Assembly: GCF_029407905.1 (NCBI RefSeq)
Contig: NC_073627.1
Span: 132,507,697-132,571,696 of the forward strand
DNA: 64,000 nt
Direction: 5' to 3'
From: Bubalus kerabau
Taxonomy: Eukaryota > Chordata > Mammalia > Artiodactyla > Bovidae
Notes under the pieces: generated by a model
Database searches by the model: none
What the model saw: the letters and a program-made list of their open reading frames with translations, nothing else
What the model was told of the DNA's origin: nothing
Shown here: positions 35,330 through 48,005 of the stretch, piece by piece
Layout: each line of letters opens with the position of its first letter
Numbering within the stretch: position 1 is the first letter of the stretch
Position numbers and translations under genes: made by a program

Positions 35330-35935
35330 AAATTTGAAGGGTTCCTCTCTTCTGAACCTTGGTTCTTGGTAAGGATACAAAGAAGAATCTGAGGTCTTGT
35401 TGCAAAAACAAGTTTATTGAGGCAGGAACAGAACACCTCAAGGGAGAGGTGGGCCAAGCCAAGAGAGGCACTGGCACTGAAATGGTGAGGCAAGAGGCCT
35501 TTTAAGACAGGGTTTTTACATATTCATCTAGCCAGGTGTGGACTGGCAGTGTTGATTGACAGTTACATAACAACGGGTTCTATCATGCATGTCTTTTCCA
35601 TAATCCAGTCTATTATAATAATCAGATGTATGTATGTATAGAATATTTATGAACCCTTAATGGGCTCTGGGTTCCCTAAATTCACTTGAGGACACAGTTT
35701 TGCATCAAGAATGCATGTGACTGAGTTGGAGAAGCCCCGGTGGTTAGTTTGTATCCACTGTGTGCCTAGGGTACCTGCTCTGGAGTTGTAGAAGTGTCTG
35801 TGGTTATTTTGTAGCACATCTTTGAACTCTCCCAGGCCCCATTGGGGTGTATCTGGGTTGAGATTTTAGAGATAAGCTTGCATCCTTTTCAGCTAGGCCA
35901 CCCCTGGTTGCTTATGCCTAACATCCTACCTAACA
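35330..35935 (-). repeat. Bovine ERV solo LTR
   Basis: The minus-strand start tgttaggtaggatgttaggc corresponds to the right edge. The minus-strand polyadenylation signal lies in caagtttattgaggc. GC-richer than its flanks, with no internal sequence. Confidence 0.6.
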
Positions 35936-36074
35936 GTTTCAGGCTAATTATGGGCTAACAAAAAGCTGACTAACCCATGTGAAAGGCTTAGCGTGGCCCA
36001 TTGCACACAGTAGATACTCTTATAATTTACTGCTTTGACTGCTTTGATTGTTAGTTTGAACATTATGTATATAT

Positions 36075-36366
36075 ATATAGATATCGGAGAAGGCAATGGC
36101 ACCCCACTCCAGTACTCTTGCCTGGAAAATCCCCTGGATGGAGGAGCCTGGTAGGCTACAGCCCATGGGGTCACACAGAGTTGGACACGACTGAGCGACT
36201 TCACTTTCACTTTTCACTTTCATGCCCTGGAAAAGGAAATGGCAACCCACTCCAGTGTTCTTGCCTGGAGAATCCCAGGGAAGGGGGGCCCTGGTGGGCT
36301 GCCGTCTATGGGGTCGCACAGAGTCAGACATGACTGAAGCGACTTAGCAGCAGCAGATATAGATAT
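36075..36366 (+). repeat. Bov-A2 SINE inserted into a TA/GATA repeat
   Basis: Sense dimer flanked by atatagatat at 36075-36084 and 36357-36366, so the insertion split an existing tatagata microsatellite. Confidence 0.93.
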
Positions 36367-36546
36367 AGATATATAGATACAGGAGGCTGAAATGGAAATT
36401 TAAATCATTATTTGGCTATTTTTTCAATATGAGTTGTTGATTCAAAGATTTTAGACCCTGTGGGAAAACTGCATGAACTGAAAGTAACCAGTTATTTGCC
36501 ATTTTCCATGCTGGAAACATTTGGGCCATTATACCTACTAAGTCTG

Positions 36547-36777
36547 AGCTTCCCAGATGGCACTAGTGGTAAAGAACCCGCTTGCCAATGCAGAAGATGT
36601 AAGAGACTCAGGGTTTAATCCCTGGGTCAGGAAAATCCCCTGGAGGAGGGCACGGCAGCCCACTCCGGTTTTCTTGTTTGGAAAATCCCATGGACAGAGG
36701 AGCCTGGTGGGCTACAGTCCATAGTGTCCCAAAGAGCCAGACATGACTGAAGTGACATAGCATGCACTCACACACCT
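36547..36777 (+). repeat. Bov-tA SINE
   Basis: Sense SINE from gagcttcccagatggcacta to cgtgaagtgacatagcatgc-like tail sequence. Confidence 0.92.
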
Positions 36778-37855
36778 ATTGAGTCTTGAGAAGTAATAGA
36801 AGTACAAGGTATGGTCCTCCACATCAGGAGAAACTCACAGTGACAGGAGTAAGGACACATGAGGACTGGGCCCTAATCTGCGCCCCCCCCCCCACCCCCA
36901 CCACTTGGGGGCTGACATGAGGATCAGATTTCTAAGCTGCATGACTACTCAAGCACCAGCCATTCTCTTGTATGCAAATGTAGGCATTCAATCTAGACTC
37001 CTATACTCAGAAGATTTTGAAAAAGGAGGGGCAAAATAAAGATATTTTGGAAAAACAAAAAGATGAGCAAGTCTGTTTCATTTAGAGTCTCATCAATGAA
37101 ATTTTAATTAATTTCACTGCCCAGTAGAAATTTCTATGAGGATAGAAAAGAAGTTACCAGCCACGTGTGGCTATTGAACATATGGAATATGGTTACTCAT
37201 GAAAGCAGCTCTTCCCAGGAAACTACCCTCAGCAAGAAGCTCTTTTCCTTGCCACTTTAGCAAAGCTATATAGTAACTAACTTTTAAGTAGGCACCTCTA
37301 TGCCCTACATATCTCTGGCCTGAACACATCTTTCAAATCTTTTAATCACACAATACCTTGCCTTGTTCTTTCTGTAGATCAGAAGCACTAGGAATAAAGA
37401 ATAAGTAATTTACAGATGACTGGGTCTCTTCCTTAGCTTCCCCTTCAGTAATCTCCAAAAAAAACTGTGTGACCAAACTCTGTGAAGAAGACATTTAGAG
37501 GAAGATCGTAAGAATTCTACAAGCCTGCACACAGTGGGGGATGGCAATGACTCTGGCCCCCTATCTCAATGATTAACTGAGCTTACTTTCCACCTTTCCT
37601 TCAAAGTGTTGATGGCTAAGCAGACTCTTCAGAGGTGGATTACTGAGGACACTGAATCCACCATCTGCCCAGATTGCTGGCATTCTGATCAAAGACAACT
37701 TTTCTTTCTACCAAAAACATTTATGAATTTGACTTTATAAGAGGTAAGCAGCAGGACCTGATTTATCTAAAAACACTCTGACTTAGGAACTAAATTTTAA
37801 TTTTGTTTAATGCTAAATATTGTTAATTCAAATAACCACATGTGGATGATGTCGG
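36778..37855. other. Intergenic, no feature seen
   Basis: Contains a C-rich run near 36884-36899. No gene was recognised. Confidence 0.5.
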
Positions 37856-37857
37856 GT

Positions 37858-38520
37858 CGCCTCAGCCTACAGTGGCTTGAAGCATGGCTTTGGTTCTCAG
37901 GCAGAGATTGAGGCCAGGCCATGGTGGTGAGAGCTCCAAATCCTAGCCACTAGACTAGTGGTCAGTGACAAGGCCCTGGCCCTTGGAGTTTGCAGAAAAA
38001 GAATTCCTACAAAGAAAGCAGTGAAACAAGTAAAGTATTGATGAGGAGGAAAAAAGTGTAGTACATGTGGATAAACATATGGGTAGACTCAGAGAGAGAG
38101 AGTTGAGCCCTCAAAGTAGTTTAAATCACTTTTATGGGGCATTTCTTCTGAGTTTCCTTTAGCCAATCATTTTGATTTGTCTGTTCCTGAGGCCATATTT
38201 GGTTTATCTCAGGAACGTCTTGTTTGTGCTCATCTCTTAGCCAAGATGGATTCTAGGGAGGAGGCTTCTGAGTAATTGACATCATTTACTATGAGGTGAT
38301 TCCCCTTCCCTTTTTGACCTCCAAGGAGCCTTTCCTTGAGTTTGAAAATGAGGAATACATGGTCTTCTATCTGTGGAGGACTCAGCCTCCTCCATTATTC
38401 TGCTTTTGTGGAGTTTCTGCTATTATGGAGTTTTTGTCCACAGGGGAGAAATTGTTTCGTCTGGGGCCCATCTATCACCTGCCTCCTGGCCATTGGCTAC
38501 CAAACTGAATGGCTACAAAA
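37858..38520 (-). repeat. Bovine ERV LTR, decayed
   Basis: Contains agattgaggccaggccatgg, tagccactagactagtggtc and ttccctttttgacctccaag, a set of phrases typical of a bovine LTR family. A related copy lies at 49330-50210. Open frames at 38296-38603 fall within it and are not a gene. Confidence 0.6.
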
Positions 38521-39340
38521 GATGTAAAACAAGCATGAAGAAGGCATTCCTAGGAACTGGAAGGTGTGAGATTCAAGAAGGAAGGAAGTGCATAAGGAGT
38601 TAAATGTGTGACTAAACCAGAATAAGAATTGACTATATGAAGTAATGATGATGATGAAGTTCTTGTAGGATGTTTAAAAAGAATGAATAACATATGTCAA
38701 TAAGATGATGAGTCTGTTAATATTCAGATGAACTGTTAATATTATTAACATGGTAGTTACATATGGTTCAACTTAATTTGTTCTAGGTTCTTACATTGTT
38801 AGGGAAGAGAATAAGGGTATGATTGAAAAGAGAGACTGCTTTAAAAGACTGGTAGTCAACCAAAAGGCACAACTGGGAGAGAATTATCTCAGTATTCTGG
38901 TTTGAGCCCTTTGTATTTAGGTGCAGACAGCTGGACACTGTCTACTCTATCCAGTCGCACTTTTTTAAGGGATTAGAGGGTTCAGGGAACAGAGTTGCAT
39001 GAGGCTTTTATACATAAGCTATTCTTTGTGTTTTATTCTTTCTTCCCCACCTGAGCTGTGTGGTTTTACAAAGTGTCTGGGTTGTGTGTCCCTTCCCTCT
39101 TAATGTGTCCCAGGCGTGAAGACAATCCCAGACATCAGCAGTCAAAATCTTTTCACAAAAATTCTAAGTCCTGGTGGACTGAAGTTCTACACTTATTCAA
39201 AGAACAAATACTTCCAATGTACTTGTAGTGCTAATGTACCTTTGAAAGAATATTTCAGGTTAAACAAACACATGTGTGATGGTAAAGCTAGACAAAGATA
39301 ATATAAATGACACCTTTAAATGGTGGTTTATTGAAGGCTG
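38521..39340. other. Intergenic, no feature seen
   Basis: Unique-looking sequence. No gene or named repeat was recognised. Confidence 0.45.
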
Positions 39341-40075
39341 TATCCAAGGAAAGGATGTTGATCTTATCAGTACTTTTTCTGTAACAGCTGACCTGACTAT
39401 GTGGTTTTTGTCCTTCATTTTGGTAGTGTTGTGTATTATATTGATTGATTTTCATATGTTAAATCATTCTTATATTCCAAGACTAAACCTTCTTTGGTCA
39501 AGGTGTGTAATCCTTTGAACATGCTGTTGAATTCAGGTTACTAGCAGTTTGTTAAGGGTTTTTGCATTGACATGCATCAGGGTTATTGGTCTATAATTTT
39601 CTTTTCTTGTAGTTTTCCTTATCTGACTTTGGTCTCGTGGTAATTCTGCCCTCATGGATTGAGCTTGGAAGTGCTCCCTCCTGCTCAATTTTTTTGAAAG
39701 AATTTCAGAAGATTAGTGGTAATTCTTCTTTAATTGTTTGGTGGAATTCTCCAGTGAAGCCATCTGGTCTTGAGCTTTTCATTGTTGAGCAATTTTTGAT
39801 TAATGATTTAATCTCCTTACTAATTATTGGTCTGTGTAAAATTTCTAGTTTTTCATGACTCAGTCTTGGTAATTTGTGGGCTTCTAGAAATTTTTCCATT
39901 TTTTTCTAGGTTATCCAATTTATTAGCATACAACTTTTCATAGTATTCCATAGTATTCATCCCTTTTTATTTCTTCAGCATTTGTTGTAATGTTCCCTTT
40001 TTCATTTCCAATTATATTTGTTTGAGTATTCTCTGTTCTTTCTTACATAATCTAGTTAAAATTATCTTTTCAAAA
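39341..40075 (-). repeat. L1 LINE ORF2 fragment
   Basis: The minus strand encodes L1 reverse-transcriptase text. The frame at 39899-39705 contains NCSTMKSSRPDGFTGEFHQ, close to the L1 KSPGPDGFTAEFYQ motif. Decayed by several stops. Confidence 0.85.
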
Positions 40076-40084
40076 ATTTAGTAT

Positions 40085-40425
40085 CATTGAAAAATGTTGT
40101 CATATGTTACAAGATGGATGAATCTTGAGGACATGATGCTAAGTCATATAAGCCGGTCACAAAAAAATAACTGCTGTATGTTTCCATATATATGAGATAA
40201 CAAATGTATTTAAATAGATAGAAACAGAAATTATAATGGTAGTTACCATGGACTGAGGGAGAAGGGAATAGGGAATTGTTTCATGGGTATAGAGTTTCAG
40301 TTTTGTAAGATATTAATGTTCTGAGATCGGTTTTACAAGGTGGATATACTTAAAACTACTGAATCTGAATCACTGGACACTTTATATTGTGCTTTTTATT
40401 ACCACAATTAAAACATACCCACACC
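40085..40425 (+). repeat. L1 LINE 3'-end fragment
   Basis: Sense L1 3' text: acaagatggatgaatcttga, atgctaagtcatataagccg, tggtagttaccatggactga, and an end at taaaacataccc. Confidence 0.8.
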
Positions 40426-40429
40426 CAAA

Positions 40430-41285
40430 TGTCCTCTGTCTAGCCACAGGACACAGGAAGGGGCAGCCTACAAGACAGAAAAAGTTTAGACAGGAGCTTC
40501 TCTACTTCAGGCCACACCACTGAAAAACTTGTAGTCTTATGTTCAAACTATGAAAAGTCAAGTGGAGATCCTAGACTTCTATCCTCTCAAAGCCATAATA
40601 AATTACCCCAGGTCATGCTCCCCACCAGCTTAGTGTCAGAAAACTTTGACTATACAGTCAGCACTTCCTTTCCCAAACAGACGGTATCATGGAAAACACA
40701 AAGGAGAGTGAATTTTCACCTCCACCCTGCAGTCATAAGGTGCCCCTACAGGGGTGGTGGCACCAGAGGCCTGGTGGGTAGTCAGTACTTTCCCTACCTG
40801 CCTTTGTCAACAAGGATACTGCCTGCTCCCAGCAGTGTTGTTGAGGCCATAGGGAGAGAAGTCTCAAGATACTTCTACCTGTCCAAACAAGGGAGGTATC
40901 TTAGAGACCCAACTAGAGAGTCAAAACCCCTACCCTTGCCTAGGAGTAACAAGGATCCCTCATGGGGGTCAAGCAGGCAGAGTGGAAGGACTCCTACTCG
41001 ACCTGGCAGAATTAAGCTGGTATTCTCGACTTCCTATACAGGACCAGTGTCAAAATAAGTGAGCTAAAATAGGAGGTTTAGAGATGAAGATTCTTGTAAA
41101 TATAATACCCCAAATGTTCCATTTCAGTAGAAAATCACTCATCATATCAAGAATGAGGGGCGATCCCAAATGGAATGAGAAAAAGCAATCAGTAAATCCC
41201 AAGACCAAGGCGGCAGAGATGTTAGAATATCTGACAAAGACATTGTCAGCTACCATTAAAAAGCTTCAATAAACAATTATGGACA
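40430..41285 (+). repeat. L1 5'-UTR/ORF1-leader fragment
   Basis: The right part (gcagagatgttagaatatctgac, then tcagctaccattaaaaagct) follows the leader of old L1 families. The left part is GC-richer and less certain. A 147-codon open frame at 40615-41058 lies inside and has no recognised domain. Confidence 0.5.
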
Positions 41286-41289
41286 AATA

Positions 41290-42110
41290 AATTTGACTAG
41301 TCTAGGTCAATGTGTAAAACTTTTTGAATTTATTCTGTTTGGAAGTTGTTTAGTTTCCTGCATGTGTAGATATTTTAGATCATATTTGATGTGTTTTTTC
41401 AGCCATTATTTCTTCAATACTTTTTTCTATACCTTTTTCTTTCTTTTCTCTTGCTGGAATTCTTATGATGCATGTGTTGGTATACTTAAGAGTATGCCCA
41501 CATCTCTCTGAGGCTTATTTCATTTTTATTCATTCTTGCGTCTTCTCAGCTCCTTAGATTGAATAATCTCACTTAATCTATCTTAATGTTTAATTATCCT
41601 TTCTTTTTCCAGTTCAAATTGATTATCAAATTTTTCTGGTGAATTTGTAACTGTACAGAGAATTTCTATTAGTTCTCATTTATAATTTCTATGTCCTTAC
41701 TGATTTCTCAATTTGGTGAGATATTCTTGTTGTACTTTCAATTATTTAGATGTAGTTGGCTTGGTTTACAGTTTTTGGATGTATTTGTAATAGCTGATTG
41801 TATATTTTTGTCTGAAAATTCCAACAACTAGGTCATATCAGATTTTTCTCTTGTACTTTTCCACTTTCTTTGCATGTTTTGTAATTTTTTGTTGAAACTG
41901 AACCTTACAGATAATATATTGTAACAAGTCTGGAATCAAATCCTTTATTCTTCAGTGAATTTCTTACTGTCAAAAGATTTCTGTTGTTATTGTTATTTCT
42001 CTCATTGTTGCTTATTTATCTAGGTACTTTTCTGAACTAATTATACTAATTCTATATTCCCAGGAGTGTGTGGCCACTGAGTTCTCTTCTCACTTTTTTT
42101 AAAAGAAGTT
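41290..42110 (-). repeat. L1 LINE 5'-region fragment
   Basis: Antisense L1 text: cagccattatttcttcaata (complement of the L1 ORF1 leader phrase), then tttctcttgctggaattctt. It resembles the segment at 47474-48005. Confidence 0.65.
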
Positions 42111-42176
42111 TTTGTTTTTATATGAAGCCTGAATTCATAGGGGCCAATGATGGTTAGTGTAATTTATTGGCTAGCC

Positions 42177-42411
42177 AAAGATCTATAAAGTGAAAGTGAA
42201 GTTGCTCAGTCGTGTCTGACTCTTTGCGACCCCATAAACTGTAGCCTACCAGGTTCCACCATCCATGGGATTTTCCAGGCAAGAATACTGGAATGGGTTG
42301 CCATTTCCTTCTCCAGGAGATCTTCCCGACCCAGAGATTGAACCCGGGTCTTCCGCATTGTAGGCAAATATTTTATCGTCTGAGCCACCAGGGAAGTCTA
42401 AAGATCTATAA
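42177..42411 (-). repeat. Bov-tA SINE with target-site duplication
   Basis: Full-length antisense SINE flanked by aaagatctataa at 42177-42188 and 42400-42411. Confidence 0.95.
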
Positions 42412-43034
42412 GACTTCCCTAAATTCTGTATTTGTACATCTTCCATTCTTTGCCAAGGGTATCTACATGAGAAGGATTATGGTCAAATTTCAAGTGGTTT
42501 ACAAAGCAGCCTTAGCTTTCACTTCCTGCTTGTTCAGGGTCTCAGGGTTGAATGATTGGTTTCTTCTCCTTTCCCAAGTCTCTGCTGGGCATGAACACAG
42601 TATTGTACATGTACTCAGCTTTTTAGATACTCAGAAATATGTGAAGATTTTAATAGTCCTTATGATTATCTTCTTTTCTAGATCTTCTTTAAAAAATCCC
42701 AGCTAAGTTTTTGTTTGTCCCAACTGAAATAATAGACCTAGGCAGCTGCAGTGTCCCTAAAAAATGGCTATGCTTTTGGAAATACACTAGGGATAGGACA
42801 TAGACTCTGCTTCCCTCTCCCTTTTGATCTGAGCTCTGTGTTTAAGAAAATAGTTGAAAAAGCCTGGAAATAGAAATGTTCTATAAAGCTGGACACTCAG
42901 AGAAAATTTTGACGGTGTAGTTGAAGATGAAGTGTAGTTTTAAATGAAGCTCCAAAATAAGTCTGCCCTCACCACTGGCTGTGTGACTGTCAATGACTGC
43001 CACTGAGCTGGGGCTGGGTGGGGGAGGAGGGGAG
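42412..43034. other. Intergenic, no feature seen
   Basis: No gene or named repeat was recognised. Confidence 0.45.
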
Positions 43035-43242
43035 TTGTTTTAGTCTCTAAGTCATGTTTGACTCTTTTGCAACCCCATGGAATATAGTTCACCAGGCTCC
43101 TCTGTCCATGGGATTTCCCAGGCAAGAATACTGGAGTGGGTTGCTATTTCCTTCTCCAGGGGATCTTCCCGACCCAGGGACTGAACCTGCATCTCCTGCA
43201 TTGACAGGCAGAGTCTTTACCACTGAGCCACCAGATACTCCA
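43035..43242 (-). repeat. Bov-tA SINE
   Basis: Antisense SINE, tagtctctaagtcatgtttg to ctttaccactgagccaccag. Confidence 0.92.
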
Positions 43243-46079
43243 AAAACAGGCATGGTACAAAGGTTTAGTAGTTTCTGTTGCATAGGTGATTGTTCTGTGG
43301 CTTGATTAATTTTCAGAGCTCAAAAATAGTTCAATTCAAATGTCTGGTTGGTATTTTGCTTTTTTTTTTCCCCTCAAGAAGAGCAGTCGATCAGAGTCCT
43401 CACACTACCATTTAGGAAACATGCATTCTAGTGTGTTTTGTGGTTGGACTAGGTCAGGGGTCCTCCTGCAAACAAGCTGCTCTGTTTCTCCTGGTTTCTG
43501 ACAGTTTGTGATATTGACAAAAGTGCTCTGCTACTAACATTGAAGAATGGTATTTTCCTATGAATTAGGAAAATATATTTCCTCTGTTAGGTTTAATTTT
43601 GTTATATTTCTGGTTTTTAATATCACCTGTTATTTAATATCAGCTGGCATCTGATCTAGCACAAATTATGTGTTAAAGTTATTCCTGGTTTATTCTATCA
43701 ATTAATGTGCTCTTTAAAGAGTATGTTTAAAGGTGGATGAGCAGGGCATATGCAATAGAATTCATTATTTTATACCCTCAAGCACATATCTTAATAATTT
43801 GTATTTAATTTAGTGGAAGTTTAGTTTGTAAAGAACTGTACATAGACACATAAAGAGGCAATTATAATTCATTGTAGAAGGTAGAATCAATAGATGCTTT
43901 CCAACTGAACTACGTATGCAGACAAAATACAGTGAGGCATAGTTTGAATTCAAGGCATCACAGCAGTATAGTTTTTAAAATTATTAATAATTCTATGCGT
44001 TCATAAATGTATGGCCCAGGTCATTGACTGTAAAGACTCCAGGAAGCTGAGTGATTCCTGAAATGTCCAATGTGGGGATGCCAGGGCATGATTTGGAAGG
44101 ATCCTTTTCTCAAGTTCTTAAGCTACTGAGAATCCACATGATAATAACATCACTGAAGAGACATGGAAACCACCTGACATGATGGTAAATGTAGCACAGC
44201 AGGATGGACAGAAATGTGGGGGAAGAACCAGAAGGTAGACCAAAAAGGCTGAGAAACTCTGATAAGTATTTCCATCTTTTTTTCCATCTACTTCTTTCAA
44301 AATACCTGGCATCATTTTCTTACTGTCATCTGCTCTGCCAAGAGTCTTCAGAACTTTGTGTTGCTGTTGATTTTGAAGGTTCATGTCTCCTCTGAAAGAA
44401 GAAAGTCATCTCCCTTCTGGACTGCCTGCATCTTTTTTGATAGATCAGTGATTGTATAAGCCAGAGAGTTAGAGGCAGTGCACAGCACGTGCTAAGCTGC
44501 CCATCCACAAAATACTGTAAAAGTATTTCCTGCCCTTTGTTTTCTGACTTATGCCAATTCATTCTTTTTTTTTTTTCTCTCATAAACAGGTGAAAGCTGC
44601 TTTGTTTCCTTTCCCTCTGACTCAGTCTCACAGTTACTGGTAGGGAATTTACATTTTAAATTTGGTCTGTAAAATAGGGTTCATAATAACCATTTTCTCT
44701 TGCAAACAGAATTGTGTCCATGTGGCTGTGACTCTGACCACCATCAAGGGAATGGTCATGTTACATTTCTAGACCTCGTATTATTGACTTAGGCTTATTT
44801 TTAATTGATTTTAAAATCATTTAAACATAGGTTTGTGTAATCAATTTCCTCATCACAAGGCACTGCTTATTTAGAACAAAGCCTTTCTGTTGGAATGCTT
44901 TCTGATATTTTCCTAGTCATCAGCAAAACATATAATTTTATTTTCTTCCAGAAAAACTATAGGTATCCAGATAAAGTCATTCTCTCATGAACCCCCTTTA
45001 TTTCTTGGTTTTAACATTATTAACAGAATGATTAGCAACTCAGTACTGAAGAGGGTAAGTAAAGCACAATTTTAACACTGTCACCAGAACATATGTGTTA
45101 ATAATTCTGATTTTTTAAAAAATCCTATAATATGTCTTCTGAACACATGACCTAGACATTGGTGATAAAACCTTGGGGAATGAAGGACTCCTCATTCTGA
45201 GGCCATTGTGTGATCTGCATGCATATGAATATTTTATACATCATCATTTGAGGTTTATAGCTGTATCATGCATTTGCATTGGTATATTGCTGCTAATATT
45301 CTCTGCACACTGAAGTCCACTCTGTAGTTTTCTTTATTCAGTATGAGGATGTTATGCTGGGAGAAACTGCATGGTGCCTTCTTTTGAGAGATTGATATCT
45401 GAAAGAATTAGAATTTTCTTCCATACCAGTGACCAGACCTACAAGCAGAAACTCTTCTGACGTGCCATCTGGAATTGTTCAAACATCTGTCATGTGAAGG
45501 GACCCCAGGAGCTTCTCACAGATTTTGGAGGGTCTCTGTGGAAGGATTCATACCCTGCAGGCACCAGCCTGTCCTCTTTAAAGCATGGTGGGCAGGCAGA
45601 CAAAACCTACTCAATATCACACCTGCTCACTGCTGCACTGGCCACCTGCTGATACCTCAGCCAAGGGATAGAGGAGGAGAGGCAGGGCAGCAGATTCCAC
45701 ATGGCATCCTAATTAGGTTCACTCCTGAGCATTTCTGAGGTGTGGGTTGTGTAGGGAAAATGTGTCCCTCAGAGGAAAGTGTGCATTGTCTGCATAGGAC
45801 AACTTTCTGGGTAATCTAAAGCTGACTCTATAGGAGTTATTTTACAACTCTGCAAGTTGTAGGTAAAAGTCACCAATGCAGAGTAATTCTTGCCTCTAGA
45901 CATGCAAATGGAATGTCTGAAGGGACAGCCCCCTTATTTAAAAAACAAAACTGTTCTGTCTCTATTTATGTATTCTACTTGATTCCTTCATTTAATTGAT
46001 GAGTTAAACAGCCTTTAAGCATTTATTTCAGATGTTTATGAGAGCCGTGATTTTCTCCTTTTTGGAAAATTATCTTTAA
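43243..46079. other. Intergenic, no gene recognised
   Basis: About 2.8 kb without a named repeat. Open frames of up to 101 codons near 44118-44631 and 45475-45738 show no domain, splice structure or shared orientation. Confidence 0.45.
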
Positions 46080-47440
46080 TAACTTCCAGGAATGACATCA
46101 CCGAGATGTAGATATAGGTTGTTCCTGACTCCTCTCCCCATTGCAAGAAGAGCAATTAACAACTATTTATGAACAAGATAAGACAGAATCCTAGAACATG
46201 CGAAACAGGCTGAAGGCCCCCTGCACCACAGAGACCAAGCCAGATAGTGTTAGAAAGTTAAGAGGAACACTGACTGCATTTCCCTTCTCACAGAACAGGG
46301 CAGCACCACACACTGAGGTCTACCCTGAACCTATTCTTCCTCTAGTGGGAAAAGATAGCCTGGGGAGACAACTGTACCCCCAGCACTGTGGGTTGCTTTG
46401 TGGGAGTCCCTATCCCAAGTTTCCCTGGTGGCTCAATTGGTGAAGAGCCTGCCTGCAAATGCAGGAGATGCAACAGACGCAGGTTCAATCCCCGGGCAGG
46501 GACGATCCCCTGGATAAGGGAATGACAACCCACTCCAGTATTCTTGCCTGGAGAATTCCATAGATATTAGCCCATGGAGTCATAAAGAGTCAGACACAAC
46601 TGAACGACTACTTTGGTTGTCTCATTTTCTTTCTACTCTGGTCTTGCCCCATAGGGATTAAAGGGGTCTACAGAGCTCAACCACTGGGAATCTGACTGTG
46701 ACAGAAAAGAGAAGTAGGGGCTTGCAAAAACCAGCACATGGATCTTGACAGACTGAGTCTATACCTGTGGTGCCCAAATAGTAATCCCAACAAGTGGGTT
46801 TGCTCATGTGCAGAAGCAACTTGGTGGTAGACAGACCAGAGAGCTCACTGGGATGCAGATCTGCCTGCTTAAAATCTTCAAAGGAGGAATTTTGCCAAGC
46901 GTGGAACCTAGTTTGCCCAAACACTGGCATGGAGCTGAGTCATAGCCCCACCCATTGAGGAGACTGTCTCTGGCCACATCTGGACAGAAGGATTGGTGAA
47001 AGCCTCTGGAAGCTGTGTAACCAGCAGTGCAAAAGCCAAGAAATGAGTACACAGTGTTGATCAACCCCAGAGCAAAACTAGTACTAGACATGGAGGCTTC
47101 TGTGGCTATAATCAGGAAGGGAGATTAATTCATAGCCAAGGCTGAGAGGAGGTCTTGGCCCTTCCCAAATGGTAGAGGTATGGGTGGCCCTTCTCCATCT
47201 GGCCCAGGGAAGGAAACTGAGATACAACCCCACTTGCTGTGGAGAGTGTCTTCTGGACCCTACTGATCAGAAGGGCAGGTGAGAACACCTTAAAGTTGCA
47301 TAAGCCAGTAACACGTAAGCACAGAGACATACAGGCAGAGTTGATAATGGGCAGACCAGCCAGTGTCCCTGTTCCATGAGGGAACTTGGGGGACATGGAC
47401 TGGCTTGCAGAGTTTTTGCTTCTAATCAGTTGATAATCTA
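46080..47440 (+). repeat. Possible L1 5'-UTR-type sequence
   Basis: GC-richer than its surroundings and written in a style like old L1 5' UTRs (caacaactgatg-type leader at 46155-46200: agagcaattaacaactattt). Tentative. It is interrupted by a SINE. Confidence 0.3.
46418..46612 (+). repeat. Bov-tA SINE
   Basis: Sense SINE, gtttccctggtggctcaatt to cagacacaactgaacgacta. Confidence 0.92.
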
Positions 47441-47473
47441 ATGGGAGTTCCCTTGTATGTAGCTTGTGACTTC

Positions 47474-48005
47474 CCTTACTGCTTTTTTTTATTAATTAAA
47501 GAAATTTTTATTGATGATAATTTATTTATAACATCATATTCCCTTATCGTTTTTAATATTTTGTCTTTATCTTTAGTTTTTGCCATTTTAATTAAAATGT
47601 ATCTTGGTGTGACCCTCTTTGGCTTGATCATGTTTCCAGCTTTCTGTGTTTATTGGATTCAGGTGTCAGTTTACTTAATGTTTTTAGCTAGTGTGTCTTC
47701 AAAAATATTCTTTGTTTCTTTCTCTCTCTTTTCTCCTTCTGGGATCGCTAATATGAACATTAGTAGACTCAGTGTTGTCTCAGAGTTCTCTTAACCAGTC
47801 ATAATTTTTTTTAAATTCTTTTTTCACTTCAGTTTGAGTGATTTCTCCTCTTACCCATTTCATTGTAGCTCTTCTTTACATCATTTATTTCTGCTAGTCT
47901 TCAGGCTGTTCTCACTGAGAGGATCTCTGTAACTAGTTGTCATTTTGGTGTGTTCATAAAAGAGCTAAGCTCATGGCCTTCCTGCTATGTCATCTTGGCC
48001 TCTCC
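47474..48005 (-). repeat. L1 LINE 5'-region fragment
   Basis: Antisense text ending in ctatgtcatcttggcctctc, the complement of an L1 5'-end aagatg phrase. Internal phrases (tttctctctcttttctcctt) match the copy at 41290. A 117-codon hydrophobic open frame lies here and is not a gene. Confidence 0.6.

Noticed and set aside
40615..41058. 147-codon open frame
   Set aside because: It overlaps sequence that resembles an L1 5' leader and shows no known protein motif.
44118..44631. Opposed open frames of 88 and 101 codons
   Set aside because: Antisense shadows without domain or exon signals.
47441..47794. 117-codon hydrophobic frame resembling a membrane protein
   Set aside because: The hydrophobicity comes from T-rich antisense L1 sequence.
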